Position numbers and translations under genes: made by a program
Part shown: one piece after another, positions 14,766 through 24,421 of the stretch
How positions within the stretch are numbered: position 1 is the stretch's first letter
How the letters are laid out: every line of letters starts with the position of its first letter
The notes under the pieces: generated by a model
What the model saw: only the letters and a program-made list of their open reading frames with translations
What the model was told of the DNA's origin: nothing
Database searches by the model: none
Assembly: GCF_014217335.1 (NCBI RefSeq)
Contig: NZ_CP060092.1
Span: 1,009,501 to 1,073,500, forward strand
Direction of reading: 5' to 3'
Length of the DNA: 64,000 nt
Source: Teredinibacter purpureus
Lineage (GTDB): Bacteria > Pseudomonadota > Gammaproteobacteria > Pseudomonadales > Cellvibrionaceae

Positions 14766-17414
14766 ATGATGACCGCTTTCGTTCAAGGCCAGCGCTGGGT
14801 AGTCGATTCCGAACCCGAGCTTGGTTTGGGAATTGTTACAGGGGTGCAAGGTCGCACCGTGTCTATTTTTTTTGAACAGGGTGATTGCGAACGCAATTAC
14901 GCGATGGCGCAGGCGCCGTTAACGCGCATCCAGTTTTCAGTTGAAGACGAGGTTACCCTCGCTGCCGGAGGTACTGCTACGGTCGTAGAAGTCCATGAGC
15001 AGAATGGCTTGCTCATCTACGATCTTGGCGAGGATCGCTTAGTACCGGAAACACAACTCTCCTCAGAAGTTAGCCTCAACCAACCCCTCGTTCGGCTTCA
15101 AACAGGCCAGTTAGACGCGCCCAAGTGGTTCTATTTTCGTCGTAAGCTCGATGAAGCGGTGAGTAAGACCTGGCAATCGCGGTTAGGCGGTTTACTCGGT
15201 GTTAGGGCAAATCTTATCCCGCATCAGCTTTACGTGGCTTGGATGGCGTGTGAGCGTGAAAAAGTGCGGGTATTGCTAGCCGACGAAGTAGGCTTAGGTA
15301 AAACGATTGAAGCGGGCATGATATTAAGCCGGTTGTTGAAATTTGAACGCGTAGAGCGCGCTCTAATTTTGGTGCCGGATGCGTTGCAGGTGCAATGGTT
15401 GGTGGAATTGGTGCGTAAATTTGCACTAGTACCCTCATTGTATGCGGGTGAAGAACACGATTTTATGAGTGGCCAGGTGCATATCGTACCGCACTCCATT
15501 GCGGAGCATATTGCACCGCAATTACTTGAGGCTGAATTCGATATTACGATAGTGGATGAAGCCCATCATATTTTGCCAGAAAGTGAGGCTTTTGGTTGTT
15601 TGCAGCAGCTATCGATTACCAGCGACCACCTTATTTTGTTAACGGCAACGCCAGAGCAATTGGGCGCTGAAAGTCATTTTGCTCGGCTGCAACTATTAGA
15701 CCCTGCAAAATTCACCAGCCTTGAGCATTTACACGCTGAAGAATCAAAATACCAAGAGCTGAATGAGCGTATTCAAGCGCTGCCAGAAGGCCGAGAACAC
15801 TTAATTAAGGATTACGAGCTACCCATCGACGCGAGTGATGAAGCGCTTATTGATCAATTACTGGATGTTCATGGCGTGGGCCGCGTGATGTTTAGAAATG
15901 TGCGTTCCGCTATTGCCGGTTTTCCTAAACGTGTAGCACATGCACATGTGCTCGGAGAGGACACCTGGGAGGCTCGTTTTGAATGGTTATCGCAGTGGAT
16001 AAAAGAGCAGGGCGACGAAAAGATTCTAGTTATTTGTCATGACATAGACCATGTTAGAGCGTGCGAAAGCTATTTATGGCAAAAGCACGGGCTGGATGCC
16101 GCCTTATTCCATGAAGAGCAAAATTTAATAGAGCGTGATAAAGCAGCGGCCTACTTTGCGGATATGGAGCAAGGAAGTCAGATTTTAGTGTGTTCCGAAA
16201 TTGGTAGCGAAGGGCGTAATTTCCAGTTTAGTTGTCATCTTGTGTGTTTGGATTTGCCTGATCACCCCGATTTGCTGGAGCAGCGCATTGGCCGTCTAGA
16301 TCGTATTGGTCAAACCCGCGACGTGAATGTCCATATTCCTTTCGCGGAGCATTCACGTACGGCGTGCCAATTTGAGTGGTTTCATTCGGTCTTGCACTGT
16401 ATAGAACAGCAAAACCCCGCTGCAGGCCAAGTGCATGATGAAAAGTTGAATGGCTTTGCCGAGGCCGAAGAGTTTTACAGTGAAGAGATACTCACGCCAG
16501 CTTTGGCAGATGAATGTCGAGCGCAAGTGGCGCAATTGCAATTAGACATTCAGCAAGGGCGTGACGCACTGCTGGAAATGAACAGTTGTCGTCAGCCATT
16601 CGCCGACGAAATAGCCAATAAGATAGCTTTGTTTGAAGAAGAAACGCCGCTGGCGCTTATTGAAATGGCGAGTGATTTATTCAACTTTCATTTTGAGGCA
16701 ACCTTCGAAGGCGTTTACAGTTTAATTCCTTCAGACAAAATGCTTATTCCAGCCTTGCCCGGCCTGCCGCCAGAAGGCACAGAGCTAACCTTTTCACGCG
16801 AGTTGGCCAACCACCGAGAAGATTTACGGTTTGTCAGCTGGGATTCCCCCTTTATTAGTGGGCTATGGGAATTATTGCATCACTCCGATCTAGGTTCGGC
16901 ATCGGTTGCAACGCTGCCCAGCAAGCAGTTACCGGCTGGCCACTGTTTGCTCGAGGTCTGTTTTGATTTGGTGATCCAATCACCGCAATCGACGGCGTGC
17001 TTACCTTTTTTGACCCGTCATTCGGTACGTGCATTGGTTTTGGATATCAGCGAGAAAAATCTCGCAGCGTTAATGCCAGAAGCAACCTTGCAACAAACCA
17101 TTGAGCCTGTGAAAAAATATCTTGCGCGTGATGTGGTTAAATCGCGCAAAAACGAAATAGGCGATTGGTATAAAAAAGCAGAAGCGTTAGCGGAAGTCGA
17201 AAAAGAACAGCTTTTGATAACCGCCGCAGAGCAAGCAAAACAGTATTTTGAGAACGAAGCGAATCGTCTGCAAAATTTAGCGCGACATAGTGTTGCGGCC
17301 GACAGTGAAGAAATTGCTGAATTAAATAAAAAAAGCGATCAAGTGTGTCAGGCGATGTTGCAGCACACACAGTTACAACTTTCAGCCATACGTTTGATTG
17401 TTATTACAGGCTAG
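14766..17414 (+). CDS. rapA: RNA polymerase-associated ATPase RapA
   Basis: 882 residues, shorter than the E. coli protein (968) but with the same order. The N-terminus (FVQGQRWVVDSEPELGLGIV) forms the Tudor-like pair that contacts RNA polymerase. The SWI2/SNF2 motor has LLADEVGLGKTIEAGMIL (about 171-188), the Walker B box IVDEAHH (about 261-267), LLTATPEQLG and, in the second lobe, SEIGSEGRNFQFSCHLVCLD and EQRIGRLDRIGQT. The C-terminal region includes a coiled stretch near 790-850. RapA binds core polymerase and helps recycle it after termination. Confidence 0.95.
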   Translation: MMTAFVQGQRWVVDSEPELGLGIVTGVQGRTVSIFFEQGDCERNYAMAQAPLTRIQFSVEDEVTLAAGGTATVVEVHEQNGLLIYDLGEDRLVPETQLSSEVSLNQPLVRLQTGQLDAPKWFYFRRKLDEAVSKTWQSRLGGLLGVRANLIPHQLYVAWMACEREKVRVLLADEVGLGKTIEAGMILSRLLKFERVERALILVPDALQVQWLVELVRKFALVPSLYAGEEHDFMSGQVHIVPHSIAEHIAPQLLEAEFDITIVDEAHHILPESEAFGCLQQLSITSDHLILLTATPEQLGAESHFARLQLLDPAKFTSLEHLHAEESKYQELNERIQALPEGREHLIKDYELPIDASDEALIDQLLDVHGVGRVMFRNVRSAIAGFPKRVAHAHVLGEDTWEARFEWLSQWIKEQGDEKILVICHDIDHVRACESYLWQKHGLDAALFHEEQNLIERDKAAAYFADMEQGSQILVCSEIGSEGRNFQFSCHLVCLDLPDHPDLLEQRIGRLDRIGQTRDVNVHIPFAEHSRTACQFEWFHSVLHCIEQQNPAAGQVHDEKLNGFAEAEEFYSEEILTPALADECRAQVAQLQLDIQQGRDALLEMNSCRQPFADEIANKIALFEEETPLALIEMASDLFNFHFEATFEGVYSLIPSDKMLIPALPGLPPEGTELTFSRELANHREDLRFVSWDSPFISGLWELLHHSDLGSASVATLPSKQLPAGHCLLEVCFDLVIQSPQSTACLPFLTRHSVRALVLDISEKNLAALMPEATLQQTIEPVKKYLARDVVKSRKNEIGDWYKKAEALAEVEKEQLLITAAEQAKQYFENEANRLQNLARHSVAADSEEIAELNKKSDQVCQAMLQHTQLQLSAIRLIVITG

Positions 17415-18123
17415 CCTGTGTTGAGTAGTGTTTTGATGTGCCGTGCTCTTCTTTTTATGCACATTAATGTATTTTTTCTGGCGCGATTCGGTAAGTAAAA
17501 TCGCCGAATATCGAATTGCGCACATTTTTCTATGAATAATCCGTTAATTAATGCTTTTTTCCAGTTGCCCTGCAACCGGTTACATTGTACTTTGTGCGCC
17601 CTGCCCCTATTTCGGTGCAGTCTACTATAGTGTCCTAGGAACCTTCAGATTGGCTTGAAGGTTTCAATAAAAATAATAACGCCAGGATGAAATCCGTAGG
17701 GTTTGAATTTCTAGGTTGGTAGTAATCAGTTATTTCTTCTTGTTTTTCGAAGTACTGAGAGCCCGCCTGAATCTACCCTCACTTACAGGAATCTCTGATT
17801 AAGTACTAAGGTGTTTTTGCCAAGAGGCGATTCACTCTCGAGTTACACATATTTGCGGCAATTTTTTTAAACGCGATTCTTTTGTCGTTTAGGTTTGAGC
17901 TTACGTGTTTCTCTTATACGGCCCTCACTCCCTTTCGCTTTTGTAATGAGACGGAGATTGGATTTGTGGCCTTCAGACAATAAGACTTTGGTGGTTAATC
18001 AGAGGTTCCTGTTAGCAGACCATTTGGACACACAATTAATCGGGAATCTTTCAGTCGGTACGACAGCGATGGTATATGTCGAGAAAAGCCCCCCCTTCAT
18101 TTTTGTATAAAGGAGTCACTCCC
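17415..18123. other. Long upstream region of the mannanase gene
   Basis: About 700 bp with no credible gene. It contains a LacI/GalR-type palindrome at 17571-17584, an 8-bp stem hairpin (AACCTTCA, 8-nt loop, TGAAGGTT) at 17640-17663, and a strong ribosome site AAGGAG 9-10 bp before the ATG at 18124. The size suggests a long regulated leader. A 71-codon frame at 17895-18110 has no family features and overlaps the ribosome site of the real gene. Confidence 0.5.
17571..17584. promoter_or_regulatory. Candidate LacI/GalR-family operator
   Basis: TGCAACCGGTTACA fits the pattern TG-N-AA-N-CG-N-TT-N-CA bound by many LacI-family repressors of carbohydrate genes, with a central CG. It is about 540 bp upstream of the mannanase start and 157 bp after rapA. 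No LacI-family gene lies in the window. Confidence 0.4.
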
Positions 18124-19896
18124 ATGACGACTAATTTTTTAAAGAACTGTTCGCTTCAGTTAGTAAAAGTTGGCGCAACTGTCGCTACAGCTATGGCGAT
18201 TGCATCAAACGCTTGGGCCGGTTTTTCGGTTTCAGGTACTCAGCTGTTAGATGCCAATGGCAATAATTTCGTTATGCGCGGCGTGAACCATGCGCACGCT
18301 TGGTATACAGGCGAAACCGGTTCTATTGCCGATATCGCTAATGCCGGTGCGAACACTGTACGTGTTGTATTGAGTAACGGTGATCAATGGACACGTAACA
18401 GCCAGTCTGACGTAGCCAATATTGTGTCATTGTGTAAGCAAAACCAATTGATTTGTGTTTTAGAAGTTCACGATGCTACTGGTGGTGGTGAAGAAAGTGG
18501 CGTAGGTACAATTGCGAGCGCTGCTCAATACTGGGTTGATATCGCCGGTGCGTTAACCGGTGAAGAAGACTACGTGATTATTAACATCGCAAATGAGCCT
18601 GTTGGTAACAACCAGGCCGACTCAATGTGGATTAATGACCACCGTAGCGCGATTCAAACATTGCGTTCAGCGGGTTTAACGCACACGTTAATGATCGATG
18701 CTCCAAACTGGGGACAAGATTGGGATAACGTGATGTACAACAACGCCTCTGATGTTGCGGCTGCCGATAGCCAGAACAACACTATGTTTAGCGTTCACAT
18801 GTATGAGGTTTACCAAGATCGTAGCACCATTGAAAACTACGTATCTGGTTTCCTAAGCAACCACAACCTACCTTTAATTGTGGGTGAGTTTGGTGCAGAT
18901 CACCAAGGTTCATTCGTTGATGCAGATTCCATCATGGCTGTTGCTCAGGAATATGGTATTGGTTACTTAGGTTGGAGCTGGTCAGGTAATGGCGATTGTT
19001 GTATCGATCTCGATATGACGAACAGCTTTAATGCCGGTAGCTTAACGACTTGGGGCGACCGTATTATTAATGGTGCTAACGGAATTAAGCAAACTGCTCA
19101 GCGTGCATCTGTGTATGGCGGCGGTTCTAGCTCTTCTTCTAGCTCCTCTTCAAGCTCATCGTCTTCAAGCAGCTCAAGCAGCAGTTCGTCTTCTAGTAGC
19201 TCGTCTTCAAGCAGCTCAAGCAGCAGTTCGTCTACTGGCCAGTGTACTGAAATGTGTAAATGGTACCAAGATGATCCCCGTGCATTGTGTAGCGATCCCG
19301 ATACCGGTTTTGGTTGGGAAAATAACGCTTCATGTATTGGTCGCAACTACTGTGAGACACAAGGTGCCGGTGAAGGTGGTATCGTAAGTGATTGCGCTAG
19401 TTCAAGTTCTTCGGTAAGCAGCTCTAGCTCTTCTTCTAGTTCTTCAAGCTCATCTTCAAGCAGCAGTTCTTCAGTAAGCAGTAGCTCATCTTCAAGTAGC
19501 AGTTCATCTTCAAGCAGCAGCTCATCTTCAAGCAGCAGTTCTACTGGTGGTCAGCAGTGTGATTGGTACGGTACGTTGCACCCTGTATGTAACAACCAAA
19601 GCAGTGGTTGGGGCTACGAGAACAACGAAAGCTGTATTGGCGCTACTACTTGTGAAGGTCAAGACGGTAACGGCGGCATAGTCGGTGGAAGCTCTAGTTC
19701 TTCTAGCAGTTCATCTTCTTCTAGCAGCTCGTCTTCATCAAGCAGCTCGTCTTCATCAAGCAGCTCGTCTACTGGTAATGGTGGTGTATGTGATTGGTAT
19801 GGCTCAAGCTATCCTATCTGTGCCGACACTAGCAGTGGTTGGGGCTATGAGAACAATGAAAGCTGTGTTTCTCAGAGCACCTGTAGCTCTCAGTAA
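18124..19896 (+). CDS. Secreted beta-mannanase (GH5 subfamily 8-like) with three CBM10 modules
   Basis: 590 residues from the ATG at 18124, chosen over an upstream frame start at 18076 because of AAGGAG and the Sec signal peptide (residues 1-32, ending SNAWA). The GH5 domain (33-333) opens [20 protein letters not shown], then [25 protein letters not shown] (acid/base Glu158) and LIVGEFGAD (nucleophile Glu255). These are the motifs of GH5_8 endo-beta-1,4-mannanases rather than cellulases. Three polyserine linkers separate three small cysteine-rich modules (CKWYQ..., [27 protein letters not shown]), each with a GWGYENN- or GWENN-type core, as in CBM10, which bind cellulose. The enzyme would hydrolyse mannan outside the cell while held on plant wall. 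Serine codons are mixed, and one 33-bp block in the first linker is exactly duplicated. Confidence 0.9.
   Translation: MTTNFLKNCSLQLVKVGATVATAMAIASNAWAGFSVSGTQLLDANGNNFVMRGVNHAHAWYTGETGSIADIANAGANTVRVVLSNGDQWTRNSQSDVANIVSLCKQNQLICVLEVHDATGGGEESGVGTIASAAQYWVDIAGALTGEEDYVIINIANEPVGNNQADSMWINDHRSAIQTLRSAGLTHTLMIDAPNWGQDWDNVMYNNASDVAAADSQNNTMFSVHMYEVYQDRSTIENYVSGFLSNHNLPLIVGEFGADHQGSFVDADSIMAVAQEYGIGYLGWSWSGNGDCCIDLDMTNSFNAGSLTTWGDRIINGANGIKQTAQRASVYGGGSSSSSSSSSSSSSSSSSSSSSSSSSSSSSSSSSSSSTGQCTEMCKWYQDDPRALCSDPDTGFGWENNASCIGRNYCETQGAGEGGIVSDCASSSSSVSSSSSSSSSSSSSSSSSSSVSSSSSSSSSSSSSSSSSSSSSSTGGQQCDWYGTLHPVCNNQSSGWGYENNESCIGATTCEGQDGNGGIVGGSSSSSSSSSSSSSSSSSSSSSSSSSSSTGNGGVCDWYGSSYPICADTSSGWGYENNESCVSQSTCSSQ
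19159..19233 (+). repeat. 33-bp duplicated block in the first polyserine linker
   Basis: The 33 bp at 19159-19191 (starting TCGTCTTCAAGCAGC) recur exactly at 19201-19233, 42 bp apart, in frame. This points to recent slippage or unequal recombination lengthening the linker. Related shorter blocks fill the other linkers (19397-19545, 19688-19771). Confidence 0.85.
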
Positions 19897-19918
19897 GGTT
19901 TAGGTTAGACTCTCTTTG

Positions 19919-19943
19919 GGCCGGCTTTGAGCTGGCCTTTTTT
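19919..19943 (+). terminator. Intrinsic terminator after the mannanase gene
   Basis: GGCCGGC, loop TTTGA, GCTGGCC, then six T, 22 bp after the stop. One G-T pair in the stem. It also separates the convergent Kazal lipoprotein gene. Confidence 0.85.
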
Positions 19944-19983
19944 ATGCGCGCAAGATAATGAGCGTGCCGTTTTAACCGCTAGG

Positions 19984-20271
19984 TTACTCTGCACAAGCTT
20001 CCATAGAATAGTGCTCTACGGTTGCTGTTGCGCAAGCCGTGCAGTTGTTGGCTTCTGTCGTGCGGTTTCCATTGTTATGCGTTGCACAGACGGGGTCGTA
20101 GTTCATTGTGCAGAGTTCTGGTCGTGGGTCGGTACACCTTTCGACCGCAAGTGGGGGTGGTGTGATAACGTGAGGCTCTTCTGCGGGTTTTTCACAGGCG
20201 CTTAGTACCACGCTAATGAACAGAAAACCGCTCGTTCGTGTGAGGCGGTTTTGTACGTTAAGTGTTTTCAT
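19984..20271 (-). CDS. Kazal-domain lipoprotein
   Basis: 95 residues. A lipoprotein signal peptide ends in the lipobox VLSAC (Cys26), predicting an outer-membrane lipid anchor. After a Pro-rich spacer comes a six-cysteine module: C-x7-C-x7-C-x12-C-x2-C-x12-C with the diagnostic NYDPVC before the third Cys. This matches Kazal-type serine protease inhibitors; the reactive loop around the second Cys is PELCTMNY. It could protect surface enzymes such as the neighbouring mannanase against proteases, but no direct evidence exists. It is convergent with the mannanase gene. Confidence 0.8.
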   Translation of the reverse strand: MKTLNVQNRLTRTSGFLFISVVLSACEKPAEEPHVITPPPLAVERCTDPRPELCTMNYDPVCATHNNGNRTTEANNCTACATATVEHYSMEACAE

Positions 20272-20406
20272 TCCTTTTCCTTTGCTCCCTTCAATAGTCT
20301 CGTACCCCTTCGGTTTACCGGTATACTGCCCTGTCTTGTCCGTGGGTGTACGTTCGCTCGCTCATGGTACAGCTTGAATTCTACAGGTTTTTATAGGTAA
20401 GGCGTC

Positions 20407-21558
20407 GTGTTACGAATCGGTCAACAGTTTAAAGGCGAAGTGAAAGATTTAGCCAGTGATGGGCGGGGCGTTGTTACTCACCCTTCGGGGCGAACTTTCT
20501 TTGTGCCGGGTGTGTGGCAAGGCGAATCGGGTGAATTTTGCATAACAGGTTTGAAAGGCCGTATTGGTTTTGCGGCCTTAACCACCTTGAATGAGGGCGG
20601 CAGGAGTGCGCAGCGCGTGCCACCTTCTTGTCAACATCAGGGCGTTACACAGAAGGACTGCGGCGGATGCCCTTGGCAATTTATGGCGTACGATGCCCAG
20701 TTAGCAGCCAAGCAAGCGCGAGTAATACAGGCGATGTTGCGGTTGGGGTGTGATAAGACGGTTCAACCTATTGTGCCGTCGGAAAAACAGTTGGGCTATC
20801 GAAACCGAGCACAACTGAAGTCCAATGGCCAGGTAGTGGGTTACATGGCAGCGAATTCCAATAACATTGTAGCGATAGAGGGCTGTCCGGTATTGAGCGA
20901 CACGAATCAGCAAACCTTAGCAGATTTAAGGCGTGTGTTGCCCAATACGAAATGGTCACCGTCGCGACACCATAAGTGGGTAACGTTGGATATTGATGAA
21001 ACGGTTACCGCAGCCAGTGTCAGCGTGAATGCGCGATTACCTTTTCAGCAGGCTAACAGTGCTCAAAATCTGCAAATTCGACGGTGGCTAAAGGCAGGTT
21101 TGTCTGGGTTGGTGGAGGGTAAAACCGTACTTGAGTTGTTTTGTGGCTCGGGTAATTTAACGGAGGTTATTGTTGAATCGCAGGCGGCGTGTGTTATTGC
21201 GGTGGAAGCGGTGCCAGCGGCTTTGGTTCAGTTGCGAGCACGTGCTTGGCCCATGGTAGAAACGGTGGTGTGTGATTTGTTTTCTGAAGAGCATGCGGAA
21301 AAGTTGCGGCCCTTGGCAAAGCGCGCTGAGGTACTGGTATTAGATCCACCCCGTGATGGGGTCAAAATTACCGCGCCCCTTCTGGGTAAGAAGTCGTCAA
21401 TTAAGACTATATTCTACATTTCGTGTGATTTAGCAACGTTTAGCCGCGATCTTGCGGTCTTTATGGCGCATGGTTTTAAGGTCTGTGAGGTGCAACCGTT
21501 GGATATGTTTCCCCATACGCCACATATTGAAATAATGGCCTGCCTAACACGTAAATAA
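20407..21558 (+). CDS. 23S rRNA (uracil-5-)-methyltransferase family protein (RlmD/TrmA-like)
   Basis: 383 residues from a GTG start. The TRAM domain is at the N-terminus (QQFKGEVKDLASDGRGVVTH). Cysteines for a 4Fe-4S cluster follow (CQHQGVTQKDCGGCPW). The Rossmann methyltransferase has LELFCGSGNLTEV for AdoMet, VLDPPRDGV, and the nucleophile in YISCDLATFSRDL. The family makes 5-methyluridine in rRNA or tRNA. It is shorter than E. coli RlmD (about 430), lacking part of the central domain, so the exact target base is uncertain. Confidence 0.85.
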   Translation: MLRIGQQFKGEVKDLASDGRGVVTHPSGRTFFVPGVWQGESGEFCITGLKGRIGFAALTTLNEGGRSAQRVPPSCQHQGVTQKDCGGCPWQFMAYDAQLAAKQARVIQAMLRLGCDKTVQPIVPSEKQLGYRNRAQLKSNGQVVGYMAANSNNIVAIEGCPVLSDTNQQTLADLRRVLPNTKWSPSRHHKWVTLDIDETVTAASVSVNARLPFQQANSAQNLQIRRWLKAGLSGLVEGKTVLELFCGSGNLTEVIVESQAACVIAVEAVPAALVQLRARAWPMVETVVCDLFSEEHAEKLRPLAKRAEVLVLDPPRDGVKITAPLLGKKSSIKTIFYISCDLATFSRDLAVFMAHGFKVCEVQPLDMFPHTPHIEIMACLTRK

Positions 21559-21585
21559 TGCACTAAGTGAGTGCTGGCTAACGCA

Positions 21586-22125
21586 TTAGTAATGCCCTAA
21601 TTGTTGAGACAGCGTTTCTCTGGCTTGTGAGAGGGCGTTACGGAGTGGGAGTTCGTTTAATTCGGGATTGCTTACGCCGAATAACGCCATGTTTCGAACG
21701 CTGACTTGTTTGTCCATGCGGTGTGTGTCTAGAGTCTGCTGGCCATACAAAATGGCGATCCAATCATTCACGCAGAGCATGTAGTAGTGAGGGCTTAGGT
21801 CGAAATGTGGAATAAAAGCATTATGAATGCCTTGCAGGTTGCGTTCGCCAGGGCCTTTGAGGTCGTTTGGGGATAAGAACGTCGATAGTATCTGAAACGG
21901 GAAGGCGACTAGTTGAAAAACGGCATGCAGTAGCCAAGCTAAGGCCAGTACGGGTGAGAGTGCTAACATCATGAGGGCGTAGACCAGCTTGACGATGGCG
22001 GTTTGTTTCCGTGCCTTCTCCCGGTAGGGTAGCCGTGGTATTAGCGCTTGAAAGAGTTGCTGGAGTGCCGCGCGTCTTTGCCATTTCATAGCCGCGCGAA
22101 AGCAACGCAACTCGTTGTCACTCAT
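21586..22125 (-). CDS. Membrane-associated protein of unknown function
   Basis: 179 residues from the ATG at 22125 (MSDNELRCF). A basic N-terminal helix region is followed by hydrophobic segments around residues 50-85 (LVYALMMLALSPVLALAWLL and following), then a soluble C-terminal half with HNAFIPHFDLSPHYYMLCVN. I do not recognise the family. It is convergent with the RNA methyltransferase gene. Confidence 0.6.
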   Translation of the reverse strand: MSDNELRCFRAAMKWQRRAALQQLFQALIPRLPYREKARKQTAIVKLVYALMMLALSPVLALAWLLHAVFQLVAFPFQILSTFLSPNDLKGPGERNLQGIHNAFIPHFDLSPHYYMLCVNDWIAILYGQQTLDTHRMDKQVSVRNMALFGVSNPELNELPLRNALSQARETLSQQLGHY

Positions 22126-22380
22126 AGCCGAAATCAAACCACGCAAACTCCTGTTGTTTCTTTGTTAACGCTCCTAGATTCGTTAACGTGTTTCCAATGG
22201 CTGCCATTTTCGTCGATTATCACCAATATGGTTTCCAGCGAGGTTGGGCAGCGGTTGTTATTAGCGGCGGAACGTCAATTGGCAAAGTGCGTGAATTTAA
22301 TGCTCTTTTCTTCACGTTGTCTTTTCCAGTACTCGTTCCGCCTTGCAGGAAAATGCGTTAGATGGCACTAACTTAATGGT

Positions 22381-23220
22381 TTAGGGTGCCAAATATCCCG
22401 CATGGTAGGCGATGTGATTACGGATAAAGCTCGCGATAAAGAAATAGCTGTGATCGTAACCCTCACGCATGTTTAAGGTTAGAGGATGATTGTGCTGCGC
22501 GCAGGAATGTTGCAATAATTGTGGCTGTAATTGCTCTTCGAGAAAGTCGTCGTCGCAGCCCTGATCAATCAGCAGAGGCGTTTTAACCGCCCCATTTTCC
22601 ACTAACCAGCAGGTATCGTAGGTTTGCCATTGCGTTTCATCATCACCTAGATAGTGCTCGAAAGCTTTTTCGCCCCAAGGGCAGCGCATGGGTGCACAGA
22701 TGGGGGAAAACGCGGAAATAGACGTGAACAGCTGTGGGTTTTTGAGCCCCAACGTGATTGCGCCGTGCCCTCCCATAGAGTGACCAAAAATACTGTATCG
22801 GGGTAAAAGCATGGGGAAATGCTGTGCCAATAGCGCCGGCAACTCCTCACATACGTACGTTTGCATTTGGTAGTGCTGTTGCCACGGTTGCGTTGTTGCG
22901 TCGAGGTAGAAGCTTGCGCCTAGGCCGAAATCCCAGCTTTTTTCGGGATCATCGGGTACGCCTTCACCTCGCGGGCTGGTATCGGGCGCAATAATGGCAA
23001 CACCGTGCTGGGCGGCGTAGGCTTGTGCGCCCGCTTTTTGCACAAAGTTTTCGTCGGTGCAGGTGAGGCCAGAAAGCCAAAAAAGTACCGGTACGGGTGT
23101 GTGTTGTGCCTGTGGGGGCAGGTACAACGAAAAGCGCATGCTGCAATTGAGCGCCGTACTGGTGTGTTGAAAGCGAAGCTGGTCGCCGTCGAAGCATTTT
23201 TGGCGAGCGATTTCGAGCAT
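22381..23220 (-). CDS. fghA: S-formylglutathione hydrolase
   Basis: 279 residues of the esterase D family. Landmarks: FWLSGLTCTDENFVQKAGAQ, APDTSPRGEGVP, the nucleophile elbow IFGHSMGGHGA, and the C-terminal catalytic Asp/His region (IDQGCDDDFLEEQL, EGYDHSYFFI). It splits S-formylglutathione to formate and glutathione, the second step of glutathione-dependent formaldehyde removal. It lies 42 bp after the dehydrogenase gene in one minus-strand operon. Confidence 0.95.
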   Translation of the reverse strand: MLEIARQKCFDGDQLRFQHTSTALNCSMRFSLYLPPQAQHTPVPVLFWLSGLTCTDENFVQKAGAQAYAAQHGVAIIAPDTSPRGEGVPDDPEKSWDFGLGASFYLDATTQPWQQHYQMQTYVCEELPALLAQHFPMLLPRYSIFGHSMGGHGAITLGLKNPQLFTSISAFSPICAPMRCPWGEKAFEHYLGDDETQWQTYDTCWLVENGAVKTPLLIDQGCDDDFLEEQLQPQLLQHSCAQHNHPLTLNMREGYDHSYFFIASFIRNHIAYHAGYLAP

Positions 23221-23262
23221 GTATAGACCTTTTCCCGTTGTGGGTATAGATAAGCCGCCGTG

Positions 23263-24369
23263 TTAGTACAGTACGACGGAGCGAATACTTTTACCTTCGT
23301 GCATAAGATCGAAGGCGGTGTTGATGTCATCAAGCGGCATAGTATGCGTTATCAAGTCATCAATGTTTATTTTGCCGTCCATGTACCAATCTACAATTTT
23401 GGGTACGTCGGTTCTACCACGAGCACCGCCAAAGGCTGTGCCACGCCAAGACCGGCCTGTTACGAGCTGGAATGGGCGTGTGGAAATTTCTTGCCCAGCA
23501 CCGGCGACACCGACAATACAGCTTTCCCCCCAGCCTTTATGGCAGCATTCGAGGGCTTGTCGCATAACGTTGACGTTGCCGATACATTCGAAACTGTAAT
23601 CCACGCCACCGCCGGTCATTTGAATGATCGTGTCGGTAACATTTTCGACGGACTGTGGGTTGATGAAATCGGTCATGCCAAACTGTTTCCCCAGAGCCTC
23701 GCGAGCGGGGTTGGTGTCGATACCGATAATACGAGAGGCGCCGGCCATGCGGGCGCCCTGAATTACATTCAAGCCAATGCCGCCCAAACCGAACACCGCA
23801 ACAGTAGTGCCGGCTTCAACTTTCATGGTGAACAATACAGCGCCTATGCCGGTGGTAACACCGCACCCGATGTAACACACTTTATCGAAGGGTGCGTCTT
23901 CGCGAATCTTTGCGAGGGCGATTTCTGGCATAACAGAATAATTTGAGAAGGTAGAGCATCCCATGTAATGCAAAATGGGTTTTCCTTCAAAGGAGAAACG
24001 GCTGGTACCGTCTGGCATTAAGCCTTGCCCTTGCGTGCTTCTAATGGATTGACAGAGATTGGTCTTGGGGTGACGGCAGAAGTCACAATGGCCGCATTCG
24101 GGCGTGTAAAGTGGAATCACATGATCGCCGGGTTTTAGTGAGGTAACGCCGGGACCAACTTCTTGTACAATCCCTGCGCCTTCATGACCTAAAATAGCGG
24201 GAAACGCGCCTTCTGGGTCGTCCCCTGAGAGGGTAAACGCGTCGGTATGGCAGACACCCGTCGCTTTTAGCTCGACTAAAACCTCGCCCGTTTTAGGGCC
24301 CTCGAGGTCAACATCAACAATCTCTAAGGGTTTTCCGGCACCAAAGGCCACTGCTGCACGTGTTTTCAT
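23263..24369 (-). CDS. frmA: S-(hydroxymethyl)glutathione dehydrogenase / class III alcohol dehydrogenase
   Basis: 368 residues, full family length. Catalytic zinc ligands are seen in [10 protein letters not shown] and GHEGAGIV, the structural zinc cluster in [15 protein letters not shown], and the NAD site in [15 protein letters not shown]. The closing [11 protein letters not shown] is characteristic of class III enzymes. It oxidises the glutathione-formaldehyde adduct to S-formylglutathione. No FrmR-type regulator gene is adjacent. Confidence 0.96.
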   Translation of the reverse strand: MKTRAAVAFGAGKPLEIVDVDLEGPKTGEVLVELKATGVCHTDAFTLSGDDPEGAFPAILGHEGAGIVQEVGPGVTSLKPGDHVIPLYTPECGHCDFCRHPKTNLCQSIRSTQGQGLMPDGTSRFSFEGKPILHYMGCSTFSNYSVMPEIALAKIREDAPFDKVCYIGCGVTTGIGAVLFTMKVEAGTTVAVFGLGGIGLNVIQGARMAGASRIIGIDTNPAREALGKQFGMTDFINPQSVENVTDTIIQMTGGGVDYSFECIGNVNVMRQALECCHKGWGESCIVGVAGAGQEISTRPFQLVTGRSWRGTAFGGARGRTDVPKIVDWYMDGKINIDDLITHTMPLDDINTAFDLMHEGKSIRSVVLY

Positions 24370-24421
24370 GTTGTCTTTCCGTTGTCGAATGAGGAGTAAT
24401 GTAAGGGTTTAAATTAGGCTA

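Noticed and set aside
17406..17419. 14-bp palindrome ACAGGCTAGCCTGT at the end of rapA
   Set aside because: It has no loop or T run for a terminator and includes the rapA stop codon; no known regulator site is evident.
17895..18110. 71-codon plus-strand frame upstream of the mannanase
   Set aside because: No family features, odd composition, and it runs over the mannanase ribosome-binding region in another frame.
19098..19771. Repeats resembling a CRISPR or minisatellite array, and long antisense frames rich in Leu/Glu
   Set aside because: They are the serine codons of the polyserine linkers in the mannanase; there are no spacers, and the antisense frames are reflections of the linker.
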